A DNA stretch of 34,599 nt from an uncultured Prevotella sp. (GTDB taxonomy: Bacteria; Bacteroidota; Bacteroidia; Bacteroidales; Bacteroidaceae). The DNA lies in NCBI GenBank assembly GCA_900542795.1, contig UQPD01000002.1:1-34599 (forward strand). Direction: 5' to 3'. Below the pieces are notes generated by a model. It did no database searches. It saw only the letters and a program-made list of their open reading frames with translations, and was not told where the DNA came from. Below are positions 8,584 to 16,440 of the stretch, piece by piece (position 1 is the first letter of the stretch; each line of letters starts with the position of its first letter). Both the position numbers and the translations under genes were made by a program.

Positions 8584-9210
8584 TTACCCATTTTTATCAC
8601 TTCCGCTACGTGTAATGTAACCTTCCTTCCTTAACGAAGTAAGCTCTCTTTTTAACGTTGCAAGCGAAATACCCAGTTTGTTTGCCAAATCTTCTCTTAT
8701 TATAGATGGACTTTGCTTCATGATAGACAGTATAGTTTGTTGCCGTTCATTTACAGGTTCATTTACAGGCTTGTTTACAGGCTCATTTGTTGGCTCGTTC
8801 TGAATATGCAGAGTCAATTTTACTTGCATAAGTTCAGGCTGTTCCAATAACTCAGGCTTTATCCAATGCTTTTCATTCCATGCGTTTAGAATGAGTGGAA
8901 AACCCGAGCCAAGGTTCTCGCCATAGCCTATCATGCGGAACATATTCTGCATACGCTGATTACGTGCCTTTGACTCGCCACCTTTGTAAATCTGCTCAAT
9001 AGGCAGTTTCAGAAGTCCTGGATTGGTCAGAACAAAACAATCGTCATACTTTTCAACCTTCAGCACTCCATTCACCATAAAATCGGAATGAATAACCATA
9101 TTTGTAACGGCCTCACGCACAGCCTTGGCTTGAAGCGTATCGTCTTTGCGCACTACACCATCCATACTGAAAGGGTGAGGCAAATCACGTGTCAGTTTCG
9201 GAATGACCAT
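8584..9210 (-). pseudogene. C-terminal fragment of an AlbA_2/HATPase_c_4-type transcriptional regulator
   Basis: The 208 residues match the ATPase-like and winged-helix portions of regulators often misnamed RecG-like. Seen in order: LPHPFSMDG, then AVREAVTNMVIHSD (N-box-like), then GENLGSGFPLI, a repeat linker NEPVNKPVNEPVNE, and a C-terminal winged helix (LANKLGISLATLKRELTSLRKEGYITR). The N-terminal DNA-binding AlbA_2 domain is missing; instead the sequence runs into a DUF1016 N-terminal fragment in another frame. Any protein made from the Met at 9210 would be truncated. A shorter relative of the same tail lies at 14139-14454. Confidence 0.75.
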
Positions 9211-9535
9211 GCGGATAAAAGAGATACCATTGTCTAATGTATTGTAGATTCCTGTATGAAAACCCTTTCATATCAGGAAACTCTGCCATTAGTTCACGGC
9301 TCAACTCCTTAAGCCAGCCATCGCCCCAAGTAGCGTACTTCTGCTTCTGAGAAATATCCGACCCCATACGCCAATAAAGGCGGAGCAATTCTGTGTTAAC
9401 CTTTATTGCCGCCTTTATTTGCACGCTGCGTATATCTTTCTTCAACTGCGAAGCCCAACTTTTGAACTCGCTGTTTCCTGCCTGTTTCCTACCAATGTCA
9501 TATTTCCTGCCATATTCTATGTCTTTTTTAATAAT
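9185..9535 (-). pseudogene. DUF1016 N-terminal fragment (YhcG-like)
   Basis: The open frame reads FKSWASQLKKDIRSVQIKA, then VNTELLRLYWRMG and FSYRNLQYIRQWYLFY, the typical DUF1016 N-terminal domain. The entire C-terminal PD-(D/E)xK nuclease half is absent. No ATG opens the frame: a stop (TAG) lies at 9536-9538, and only TTG at 9445 or ATT codons could start it. It breaks just after WYLFY and passes into a regulator gene in a different frame (about 9211-9220). This is a recombination scar and is not expected to make a working protein. Confidence 0.75.
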
Positions 9536-9589
9536 CTACCAGTCTGGTAGACAACATCTTCCACAAGTTGTGGTAGATTTTAAGCATTC

Positions 9590-10687
9590 TTAATCTTCTT
9601 CCTTGGAGGCTTCCTGTTTGATTTCAAGCAATGTTCGTTCATAGACCTCTTGCAGCTGATAGCTTGCCACCCCCAAAGGAGTAGTTATGCCACGCAACGA
9701 CCATTCTACCACAGACGAGTCTTTGTCCTTGCAAAGAAGAATACCAATACTTGGATTGTCTCCCTCACCTCTAAGTAACTCGTCAGCAGCCGAAACGTAG
9801 AAATTCAGTTTGCCAATAAACTCCGGTATAAAGTCCACGATTTTCAGTTCCACCACGACATAACATTTCAGCCGAGTATGATAGAACACCATATCGGGGA
9901 AGTAAGACTTGCCACTGGGCGTGTCAAGTTCCATCTGCCGACCGACATAGGCAAACCCTTTGCCCAATTCCAAAAGGAAGCGAGTAATATTGGTTGCTAA
10001 CTTATTCTCCAAGTCCATTTCGCTGAACTTGCTTGGCAATGAGAAGAAATCCAACTTGTAAGGGTCTTTTATAATCTCTGTTGCCAGTGCGTTTTGAGGT
10101 TGTGGCAGTGTAACATCAAAGTTATTCAAAGCCTTGCCTGTGTGCTCGTACAGTTGAGCCTTAACCACATGCTCCAATTCCGTGCGGCTCATATTGTCTT
10201 CAACAACCTTGTTGAGATAGAACATTGCAGCGTTTATCGTATCGCATTTTGAAACAATAACTGTTTGATGTCTCCAAGGAACAAATTGCAGTAAGTCTGG
10301 CATTGGGGTTGTTGCATTATCCACCTTTTGTAATTTTGTACCAGCTTGGTACAAAAATTCAATTTGTGAAGAATAGAACAAATACCATTTTCGTATTTTA
10401 TAGAGATTAGACCATGAAAATCCCTCAGCTTGTGGAAATTCCGCACGCAAATCAAGGCTCAATCTTTTCATGAAGTTTGCGCCCCACTTATATTGCTTCT
10501 GCTTCTCACAAATGTCCTCGCCCAAGCTCCAATAGAATTTGAGCATTTCCGTATTCACTTTGACAGCAGCTTTGAGCTGTGCCATACGGAAGCGTTTCTT
10601 CAAGTCAGACAACCACTTCACATAGTTCTTGTCTGCCATGAAAGAATCGCTATTCACAAACTGCGGTATATTGTTCTTGTCTGCCAT
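9590..10687 (-). CDS. DUF1016 (YhcG-family) PD-(D/E)xK nuclease domain protein
   Basis: The intact 365-aa protein has an N-terminal helical DUF1016 domain (AAVKVNTEMLKFYWSLG...NLYKIRKWYLFY) and a C-terminal nuclease-like domain. The likely metal site is D265 (YFPDMVF) with E280 and K282 (VVVELKI). Members are predicted DNA nucleases common in Bacteroidota defence and mobile regions; the substrate is unknown. The start could be 10687 or 10639, because MADKN occurs twice (residues 1 and 17). Only 5 nt separate it from the GmrSD-like gene upstream, implying one transcript. A perfect palindrome lies within the gene near 10337-10359, in the variable link between domains. Confidence 0.85.
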   Translation of the reverse strand: MADKNNIPQFVNSDSFMADKNYVKWLSDLKKRFRMAQLKAAVKVNTEMLKFYWSLGEDICEKQKQYKWGANFMKRLSLDLRAEFPQAEGFSWSNLYKIRKWYLFYSSQIEFLYQAGTKLQKVDNATTPMPDLLQFVPWRHQTVIVSKCDTINAAMFYLNKVVEDNMSRTELEHVVKAQLYEHTGKALNNFDVTLPQPQNALATEIIKDPYKLDFFSLPSKFSEMDLENKLATNITRFLLELGKGFAYVGRQMELDTPSGKSYFPDMVFYHTRLKCYVVVELKIVDFIPEFIGKLNFYVSAADELLRGEGDNPSIGILLCKDKDSSVVEWSLRGITTPLGVASYQLQEVYERTLLEIKQEASKEED

Positions 10688-10692
10688 AACTT

Positions 10693-12798
10693 TTATTCTT
10701 TTACAGGTTCAAGCAACAGTACCAATTCAGACTCGGCTATGTCGCATTTCTCAAACAAGAAGCGTAAGCAACGAAGTTTACTTCTATTGTCCATTGAAGT
10801 CCACAAGTATTTTTGTGGAGCAATCATTGTACAGTATCTTGTATCTGCTTGCTTGGCAGACCAGAAGTAACCTTCGGCATCATAGAGCGTATCTACGATG
10901 TCTGTGTATCGCTCTATCACAAGTTTTACAACATGCAGAAGCATCCCTTTCCAAGTAGTTTCATTGTACTCATTGCCAAACAAACGGAAACCTTTAAGAA
11001 TTCTATTTGTTGGAGAGAATGTTTCTTCGTCCAAAGAGGCTTCGTCCACTGGTTTTGGCAATGGTTTGAATGTTGTTTGTGGTAATGGATAAAGTCGCAA
11101 GAATGTTGCCACTATCTCATTGCATCGGTTCTGCAACTCGATTTCAGTCCATTTGTCACATAGCGTAACATTCTTTGTCAGGCGATACTTTGAATTCTTG
11201 TAGCCGGGATATATTTCATTACCAATTTTCTTGCCATCACGCTTTATCTCAAATGGCTTATTACTTAATTCGCTGTTGATACCTGTCAGAGTCAAGTTTG
11301 CGAATGTATGAAGATACTTGTCTTGTATTTCCTCAAAGTTATCTCCAAGCATCGCTTTCCAATCACCATTGAGCGTTTGAGGCATGATATGCTCAATAGT
11401 GGCATCCTTCTTTTTCATGTCGGTTGCCACATCGTTATATTCACCATACACAGAGTTCTCCAATCGTTCAAAGAGAAAAATCTGGAATGGCTTCAACATG
11501 TGATAAGCGTCACGTGTTTTGATTGACTCCACGAATTGCATATCTCTTGGCAATTGATAGTTACCATCACGACGCATGATGTGGTAAGCCAATATGTCAG
11601 AATATGAGTTACCAAGTTCAACATTAGCAGAACTATATTCCTCTATGCTTTTCAATACATCTTTATGCAAAGCGCAGAAAACCTGAGTAAGAGCATTGCC
11701 AGGCATATTGCACACGATACGTCTTGCCAAATAGTTTTCAACCAAATCAATCACCTTGAATATCTCGTCTTCTGAAAGACTGTTGGCAGAGGCATATCTC
11801 AAAAATTGTATAAAGAATACATTAGTCACATCTGTTTCTATATTACAGATGTGGCGCATCTTCTCTGAAAGTTTTGCCGTAGATAGCTTTGCCTCTGTCA
11901 CTTGCTGATAGTAGTGCGCATAATCAAGCATCTTGACTAATTCTTCCTTTCGTTCATGTCCGTCCATATACTTTTTCCATTCGTAGTAGATGTTTGACTG
12001 ACGGACAGGACGCTGTAACTGTTGCTGAATGGTGAGATAGTCACGCAAGAACTTTGTTGGTTGGTTCTCGGTTGCCTGTTCTATATTTTGCCAGTAGTTT
12101 TTGAAACACATCTGCTGCTCCTCTGGTGTCAAAGACATCAAGAGATAGTTACGTATCTTGTCTGCTTCAGTAAGAGCCAATCCGGTAGAGTTCAGACTTT
12201 CGAAGATAAGTTGGGCATCATCATCGCTATCCAATTCTATTGATATAATTTGCAATCGTTTAATGGTGTCAAGCAATTGGTCGAAAGAGAGTGTTTGCGG
12301 TTTTCTCGTCAACAAATCATAGAAATGGCGGTAGTTGCGAGTAACCTTTGAATCTTCATCAAAAGAATCTTCTTCATTGAATATCTTATCGTAAGCGATA
12401 CGGTCATTCTCTATGGGAACTAACTTGATTTTACGCTCAGAGTTACAGAACTTAGCTTTTAAGAATACTTCGTATGCTTCGTCTATTTTTGACTCCTCGC
12501 TAATCTCAATAGCACCATCTTTCACTGCTTTTATACCCGCCAACAAAAGAAGTGAAATGGTGGTCAAACGTTGTTGACCATCAATCACCAATCTATTGTA
12601 GCTGCTATCCGCAGATGATGTAACAATAGAACCAAAGAAATGCGAACATCTGTTTGAGCGGCTTAGTTTTACCAAGTCACTAAACAATTGGTCACAGTTG
12701 TCAATCAACCAATCGTAATTACGCTGATACACAGGTATTACAAATTGTATTTGTGGTCCACAGATAATTTCAAGTAATGGTTTTGCGTAACCTTTCAT
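10693..12798 (-). CDS. DUF262/DUF1524 GmrSD-like restriction protein
   Basis: Fused GmrS/GmrD-type proteins act as type IV restriction enzymes that cut modified phage DNA, using NTP. The 701-aa protein starts with the DUF262 ParB/Srx-like region: VIPVYQRNYDW (20-30), then DGQQRLTT (73-80), the nucleotide-binding signature. The C-terminal DUF1524 domain has an HNH-like centre, IEHIMPQ (H470), then LTLTGINSELSNKPFE. Both halves look complete and in frame, so the enzyme may be active. It begins 18 nt after a type I restriction remnant and overlaps no other gene. Its 5-nt gap to the DUF1016 gene suggests co-expression. The target modification cannot be told from sequence. Confidence 0.88.
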   Translation of the reverse strand: MKGYAKPLLEIICGPQIQFVIPVYQRNYDWLIDNCDQLFSDLVKLSRSNRCSHFFGSIVTSSADSSYNRLVIDGQQRLTTISLLLLAGIKAVKDGAIEISEESKIDEAYEVFLKAKFCNSERKIKLVPIENDRIAYDKIFNEEDSFDEDSKVTRNYRHFYDLLTRKPQTLSFDQLLDTIKRLQIISIELDSDDDAQLIFESLNSTGLALTEADKIRNYLLMSLTPEEQQMCFKNYWQNIEQATENQPTKFLRDYLTIQQQLQRPVRQSNIYYEWKKYMDGHERKEELVKMLDYAHYYQQVTEAKLSTAKLSEKMRHICNIETDVTNVFFIQFLRYASANSLSEDEIFKVIDLVENYLARRIVCNMPGNALTQVFCALHKDVLKSIEEYSSANVELGNSYSDILAYHIMRRDGNYQLPRDMQFVESIKTRDAYHMLKPFQIFLFERLENSVYGEYNDVATDMKKKDATIEHIMPQTLNGDWKAMLGDNFEEIQDKYLHTFANLTLTGINSELSNKPFEIKRDGKKIGNEIYPGYKNSKYRLTKNVTLCDKWTEIELQNRCNEIVATFLRLYPLPQTTFKPLPKPVDEASLDEETFSPTNRILKGFRLFGNEYNETTWKGMLLHVVKLVIERYTDIVDTLYDAEGYFWSAKQADTRYCTMIAPQKYLWTSMDNRSKLRCLRFLFEKCDIAESELVLLLEPVKE

Positions 12799-12816
12799 TG
12801 TCAGTCCTTATTTTGT

Positions 12817-13082
12817 TTATTCAACCAATCCCAACTCTTTCAAATACCCTTCAATCTCCTTGTCAAGGTCGGCTCGTTTGGCTTCCAAATCTTTGATTTC
12901 CTTCATGACGGCATAGAACTGATAAGGGCGAAGCACCATCAGACACTTGTCACCCTCATGCAAGACGATATACTTACCGATAATCTTGCCTAATGTACAC
13001 TTGTCGAAGAACACTGTGGCAAACTTCTCCAAGTCGTTGAAAGGCACATTGGCTGCATCCGTCCAGTTGAAAGTGAACTTAT
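12817..13082 (-). pseudogene. Remnant of a type I restriction-modification gene
   Basis: The readable frame runs HKFTFNWTDAANVPFNDLEKF, LGKIIGKYIVLH, then MVLRPYQFYAV, matching the part of HsdR that precedes the helicase motor. After AV the sequence becomes KDLEAKRADLDKEIEGYLKELGL, which looks like the coiled C-terminal end of an HsdM subunit. It therefore looks like an internal deletion joining hsdR to hsdM. The left end of the IS element truncates its start. About 76 codons could still be read from the Met (GTG) at 13047. It lies just upstream of the GmrSD-like gene. Confidence 0.5.
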
Positions 13083-13105
13083 GAAGTCGTCTAAACTAAT
13101 TGAGA

Positions 13106-13137
13106 TTTGTTAAAATGGGAGTATTTTGTTATCTTTG
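13106..13137 (+). promoter_or_regulatory. Transposase promoter
   Basis: TTTG (13106-13109), 20 nt, then TATCTTTG (13130-13137): an exact Bacteroidota promoter just inside the left IS end. It would start RNA about 35 nt before the transposase ATG. The promoter survives although the gene does not. Confidence 0.75.
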
Positions 13138-13172
13138 TTTTACCACAAACAAACAGAAACAAAAACTCCCAT

Positions 13173-13980
13173 ATGTACAAAGTACTCGACAAAGATACGA
13201 TAATTTCGGAAATTCTCCCCCATCTCTCAATCGCAAACGTGGTTTTATATGCAAAGCTGACATTGTAGAAGTAATCAACTGCATCTTGTACAAGTTGAAA
13301 ACAGGCATCCAATGGTACCAACTTCCAGTAACTGCATTGTTCAGTGATGTAGTTCTGAGTTACAAGACTGTATTCTACCATTTCCGAAAATAGAGCAAAA
13401 AGGGCGAATGGAAGTCTCTTTGGATAAACCTCCTTAGTAAGCATCGTGATAAGCTCGATATGTCAAGTGTGGATTGGGACGGCAGTCACACGCGCACTAC
13501 AAAAGGCGGAGAATCTGTTGGATATCAAGGGCGTAAGAAGTCTAACACAACCAAAGCCTTGTATCTGGCTGACAGACGAGGTATTCCGTTGGCTATATCT
13601 GAACCCATATCTGGCGAACATCATGATCTTTACGAAATTGAGAAGTTAATGAGTAGCATTTTTGAAACTTTACAAGAAGCACATATTAATGTTGATGGTT
13701 TGTTTTTGAATGCCGATGCAGGCTTTGATAGCAAAGGTTTCAGAAAGGAATGTAAGGACAGAGGCATATTCCCTAATGTCTGTTTCAATAAAAGAACAAA
13801 GAACATGATGACGATGATTGCGTGAATGAACTTCTGTATAGTAAGAGGTATAGCATTGAAAGGACAAACGCATGGCTTGATTCGTTTCGCAGTATCCTCA
13901 TCAGACATGATACGACTTTGACAAGTTGGAAAGCTTGGAATTACATCGCTTTTGCCATCTTACTTCTCCGAAAATGTTAA
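13173..13980 (+). pseudogene. IS5-family DDE transposase, three disabling lesions
   Basis: The original product (about 268 aa) started at MYKVLDKDTIISEILPHLS. The frame shifts near 13215, continuing as KADIVEVINCILYKLKTG and YKTVFYHFRK. An in-frame TAG (about 13391), probably once TGG, follows. The next segment holds SSVDWDGSHT and LFLNADAGFD, carrying DDE-type Asp residues. A second frameshift near 13800-13820 precedes RYSIERTNAWLDSFRSIL, which has the final Glu region, and the stop at 13980. With two frameshifts and one stop codon it cannot make an active enzyme. Confidence 0.85.
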
Positions 13981-14031
13981 ACTTTCAATAGTTTAGACGA
14001 ATTCTAGATAAAAAGCAAATAAAAGTATATA

Positions 14032-14098
14032 AGTAATGTTCAAGAAATAACTTGCGCAGAATTTGATAATAGCTTGCTATCATTAAGGAGTACCCGTT
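14032..14098. repeat. Intergenic repeat beside the IS right end, copy 1
   Basis: 14032-14053 matches 24600-24622 directly (AGTAATGTTCAA then AAATAACTT, differing by an A/G and one extra A). 14074-14098 matches 24634-24658 in inverted orientation at 24 of 25 positions. Both copies lie next to sequence like the IS5-family end. It looks like a small mobile or IS-linked repeat with a rearranged half. Confidence 0.75.
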
Positions 14099-14138
14099 AA
14101 AATTTCCCATTCATTGAACATTTGGCTCAAAAATACAA

Positions 14139-14454
14139 TTATTTTGATAACACTTTCCTATATCCACTTTTGAAACTGCCGACACGTTCTAAATAGCCAG
14201 TCTTTTTGAGAAATGCTATTTCACGCTTGGCGGTGGCATCCGACAATCCAATTTTCTCACAAAGCCTTTCTCTGCTTAGATTCTTTTCCTCTGAGAACAT
14301 CTGCAAAATCAACTTCTGTCTCTCTGTTAAGTTTATTGGGTCATTTATTGGGTCATTCAATGAGCCTGATGCAACATTGTTCTGAATATGCAATGTCAAT
14401 TTTACTTTCATAAGTTAAGGCTGTTCCAATAACTCAGGCTTTATCCAATGCTTC
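14139..14454 (-). pseudogene. Second decayed regulator tail (winged helix)
   Basis: It is related to 8584-8900. The peptide EKHWIKPELLEQP is shared, but here the next codon is TAA instead of GAA, a nonsense change. After it a Met at 14411 opens 90 codons: VKLTLHIQN, a linker NDPINDPINLTERQ, then the winged helix LCEKIGLSDATAKREIAFLKKTGYLER. The 3' flank (14116-14148) also resembles the flank of the first copy (8541-8573). Its upstream part is replaced by the end of a DUF1016 gene. A short winged-helix protein could still be made, but it is probably a relic. Confidence 0.7.
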
Positions 14455-15342
14455 TCATATTTCTTTTTCCTCACTAAACGCCTTTATCTCGTCAGCAAGG
14501 ACCTTCTGTAATTTCTCTTTTGGTACTATCAGCTGATAATCCGCCACTCTAATAGGCTTGCCCATACCTTCAAGTGCGAGTTCCACCTCTACACGGTCTT
14601 TCTCCGCACAAAGTATGATTCCGATAGAACGGTTCTCGTCTGCACCACGCTCAAGACGGTCAAGCAGAGACTGATAATAATTCATCTTTCCTGCATATTC
14701 AGGCTTGAAAGCACCAATCTTTAAGTCAACGGCAACAAGACAATGCAGTCCACGGTGGAAAAACAACATATCCACTTTACTTTCTTTACCATTGTATTCC
14801 AACACATGCTGATTGCCAATAAAAGTAAAGCCATTGCCGAGTTCCATAAGGAAACGAGTGATGGCTTTTACAAGACGATCTTCAAGTTCAAGCTCCAAGA
14901 TAGGACTGGTCACTCCCAAGAAGCCAAGGTTATAGCTGCTGCTGAGCACTTCGTTGGCATACTGCGCCTGTTCGGCAGGAAGAGTGCAGTCGAAATTGTT
15001 GTCCACTTTTGCTAATGCCTGTGTCTCATACATATTGAGTTTGATTGCATTGAGCAAAAAGTCGCAATTCCAACCTTTTTCCACCGTCTTTGTGGCATAA
15101 TAGAGAGTTGCATCATCATCTAATCCTTTGCTCAAAAGCAACATATTATGTGACCACGGCAAAAGTGCAACGCTGCGTTGCACTTTCTCATTATGTCCTG
15201 CATAACGCTCATAGAATTTCTTCATGTACCACAGATTTCGTGGTGAAACACCCATTTTAGGGTATCGTTCTTTAAGGTCTGCCGACAATCTTCTTACAAC
15301 GCTGTCACCATACCCACTTTCTATCTTACGTTCATGAAGCAT
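14455..15342 (-). CDS. DUF1016 nuclease, N-terminally truncated
   Basis: The 295 aa carry most of a DUF1016 protein: RNLWYMKKFYERYAGH, then LPWSHNMLLL, and the nuclease domain with D191 (SKVDMLFF), D206 and K208 (VAVDLKIG). Asp replaces the more common Glu, which the PD-(D/E)xK fold allows. Before the Met the same frame reads FSTAYWEIGQ, which is DUF1016-like, and then meets a stop, so about 40 N-terminal residues have been lost. It ends exactly where a regulator tail begins. The catalytic domain is complete; whether the protein is active without its N-terminus is unknown. Confidence 0.75.
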   Translation of the reverse strand: MLHERKIESGYGDSVVRRLSADLKERYPKMGVSPRNLWYMKKFYERYAGHNEKVQRSVALLPWSHNMLLLSKGLDDDATLYYATKTVEKGWNCDFLLNAIKLNMYETQALAKVDNNFDCTLPAEQAQYANEVLSSSYNLGFLGVTSPILELELEDRLVKAITRFLMELGNGFTFIGNQHVLEYNGKESKVDMLFFHRGLHCLVAVDLKIGAFKPEYAGKMNYYQSLLDRLERGADENRSIGIILCAEKDRVEVELALEGMGKPIRVADYQLIVPKEKLQKVLADEIKAFSEEKEI

Positions 15343-15421
15343 TTGACCAATTTCCCAATATGCGGTTGAGAATTAGTCTTGAAAAACGTTGCCAAAATGT
15401 TGCCAAATATATAAAAGCAAA

Positions 15422-15455
15422 AATCCTAACTGCTCCATATCAAGCAGTTAGGATT
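15422..15455 (-). terminator. Terminator of tRNA-Leu
   Basis: A perfect 12-bp stem (15422-15433 with 15444-15455) and a 10-nt loop lie 5 nt past the tRNA 3' end. On the minus strand the sequence TTTTGCTTTTATA follows. This is a typical tRNA terminator. Confidence 0.8.
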
Positions 15456-15460
15456 CTGTA

Positions 15461-15545
15461 TGGTGCGCCTGATAGGACTCGAACCTACACGTCGCGAAAC
15501 ACCAGATCCTAAGTCTGGCGCGTCTACCAATTTCGCCACAGGCGC
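15461..15545 (-). tRNA. tRNA-Leu (anticodon UAG)
   Basis: It folds as a class II tRNA: acceptor GCGCCUG with CAGGCGC, an encoded 3' CCA (15461-15463), D-loop region AAATTGGTAGACGC, a long variable arm (TGTTTCGCGACGT) and T-arm GTTCGAGTC. The anticodon stem CCAGA/TCTGG encloses CTTAGGA, so the anticodon is UAG (complement at 15509-15511), which reads CUA and other CUN codons. It has its own promoter and terminator. The decayed defence island begins directly at its 3' side, a common integration position for islands, although I found no second copy of the tRNA end. Confidence 0.95.
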
Positions 15546-15556
15546 AAAAGCATGGG

Positions 15557-15587
15557 CAAAGTTACGCACTGATGGGCAATAAACAAA
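15557..15587 (-). promoter_or_regulatory. tRNA-Leu promoter
   Basis: On the minus strand TTTG (15584-15587), 19 nt, then TAACTTTG (15557-15564), a very close match to the Bacteroidota consensus. The -7 box is 11 nt before the mature tRNA. It abuts the FKBP terminator. Confidence 0.8.
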
Positions 15588-15628
15588 GCGAAATGCACAT
15601 TTTTTTATGTTTAAATGTGCATTTCGCT
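15587..15628 (-). terminator. Terminator of the FKBP gene
   Basis: GCGAAATGCACAT (15588-15600) pairs perfectly with 15615-15627 around an AT-only loop, with an extra base pair outside. On the minus strand TTTGTTTATT follows. It lies about 60 nt after the FKBP stop and borders the tRNA promoter. Confidence 0.75.
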
Positions 15629-15689
15629 TCTTTCAGTACTGTAACAGACCTAAATAATCTGTTTTTATTATCCAATATGCTGTGCTTTT

Positions 15690-16373
15690 TTAGAACGATG
15701 TGCCACGGCGGGCAACAGCTTTAAGCTGCAAGTCGAAACAGAGAGTGGAATAGGCAGGCAAAACACCTTGGGTAAGATAACTATAACCCAATTCTTGCGG
15801 AATGTATACCATCCAACGGTCTCCCTCGGTCATGTGAAGCAAAGCGGTGGTGTAGCCTTCGACTGTGTTAGAAACTGAAAAACGTGCAGGCACCGAATAA
15901 CTGCTGCTAAACACGTGACTCTCGTTTTCGTAAATGCCACTATGGTCAAATACACGTCCCTTAGGATAGCTCGGTGTGGGAATGAGGCGTCCCATGTAGT
16001 TTACCTTAACAGAGTCGAGGTAAAGGGGCGAAATTCCGTTGGCTTGTGTACTACGCTCAATGATGCGCACACAGATAGAGTCGTGACTGTTACCACCAGG
16101 TTGCTTAGAAAAACTGCGGAACACACGCCAATCGCAATGTTCCTCCCATTGGTTGCCATACTGTGCTTTAGTTTGTGCAATCTCCGTACATGCCACGGTC
16201 AGCAAACTGTCAAAGTAAGCAGCATTGCGCTCCTTCCAGTTTGTGGTGAACTCTGGCGTGTTATTATCGTTCTCATCATTCACATTGTCTGAACAAGATG
16301 TCGCTGACAATGCCACGATAACCAACGCAAAGAGCATGCACAATTGCTTGATATGTAGCTTAATGTTTGTCAT
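15690..16373 (-). CDS. FKBP-type peptidyl-prolyl isomerase lipoprotein
   Basis: Probably assists folding of exported proteins by proline isomerisation. The start at 16373 (227 aa) gives a signal peptide ending in the lipobox LSATSC with Cys27 as lipid anchor; the Met at 16538 would overlap glyS and lacks a signal. The FKBP core is visible in VKVNYMGRLI, GRVFDHS, FSVSNTVEGYTTALLHM, GDRWMVYIPQELGY and the final strand CFDLQLKAV. The signature is divergent (VEGYTTALLHMTEG in place of the usual IPGW...EALQLM-type motif). It follows glyS by 67 nt, which contain a perfect hairpin, and ends at its own terminator. Confidence 0.8.
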   Translation of the reverse strand: MTNIKLHIKQLCMLFALVIVALSATSCSDNVNDENDNNTPEFTTNWKERNAAYFDSLLTVACTEIAQTKAQYGNQWEEHCDWRVFRSFSKQPGGNSHDSICVRIIERSTQANGISPLYLDSVKVNYMGRLIPTPSYPKGRVFDHSGIYENESHVFSSSYSVPARFSVSNTVEGYTTALLHMTEGDRWMVYIPQELGYSYLTQGVLPAYSTLCFDLQLKAVARRGTSF

Positions 16374-16393
16374 TTTTTGTGTTCTAAATGCAC

Positions 16394-16437
16394 ATATAGG
16401 GTGTATGTAAAAAGAATTGACTGCATACACCCTATAT
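16394..16437 (-). promoter_or_regulatory. Perfect 14-bp hairpin between glyS and the FKBP gene
   Basis: ATATAGGGTGTATG (16394-16407) and 16424-16437 pair with no mismatch. On the minus strand, the direction of both genes, it is followed by GTGCATTTAG, not a T-run. On the plus strand Ts follow, but no gene reads that way here. It may be a partial terminator, a processing site or a stabiliser that sets lower FKBP expression than GlyS. Confidence 0.6.
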
Positions 16438-16440
16438 TTT

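Larger units (their letters stand above)
13083..14004 (+). mobile_element. IS5-family insertion sequence, inactive
   Basis: About 922 bp. The left end GAAGTCGTCTAAAC (13083-13096) and right end (13991-14004, reversed) match at 13 of 14 positions, and similarity continues imperfectly inwards. It encodes one broken transposase. I could not identify a convincing target-site duplication. It separates the type I restriction remnant from a decayed regulator tail. The same 14-nt end also occurs at 34490 and, as a hairpin, at 24665. Confidence 0.85.

Noticed and set aside
13460..13825. A functional 121-residue transposase
   Set aside because: It is the middle piece of one broken transposase: frame shifts lie on both sides and an in-frame stop precedes it.
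15461..15545. tRNA-Leu with anticodon UAA
   Set aside because: A first reading suggested UAA, but the 7-nt loop between CCAGA and TCTGG is CTTAGGA, which places UAG at the anticodon.
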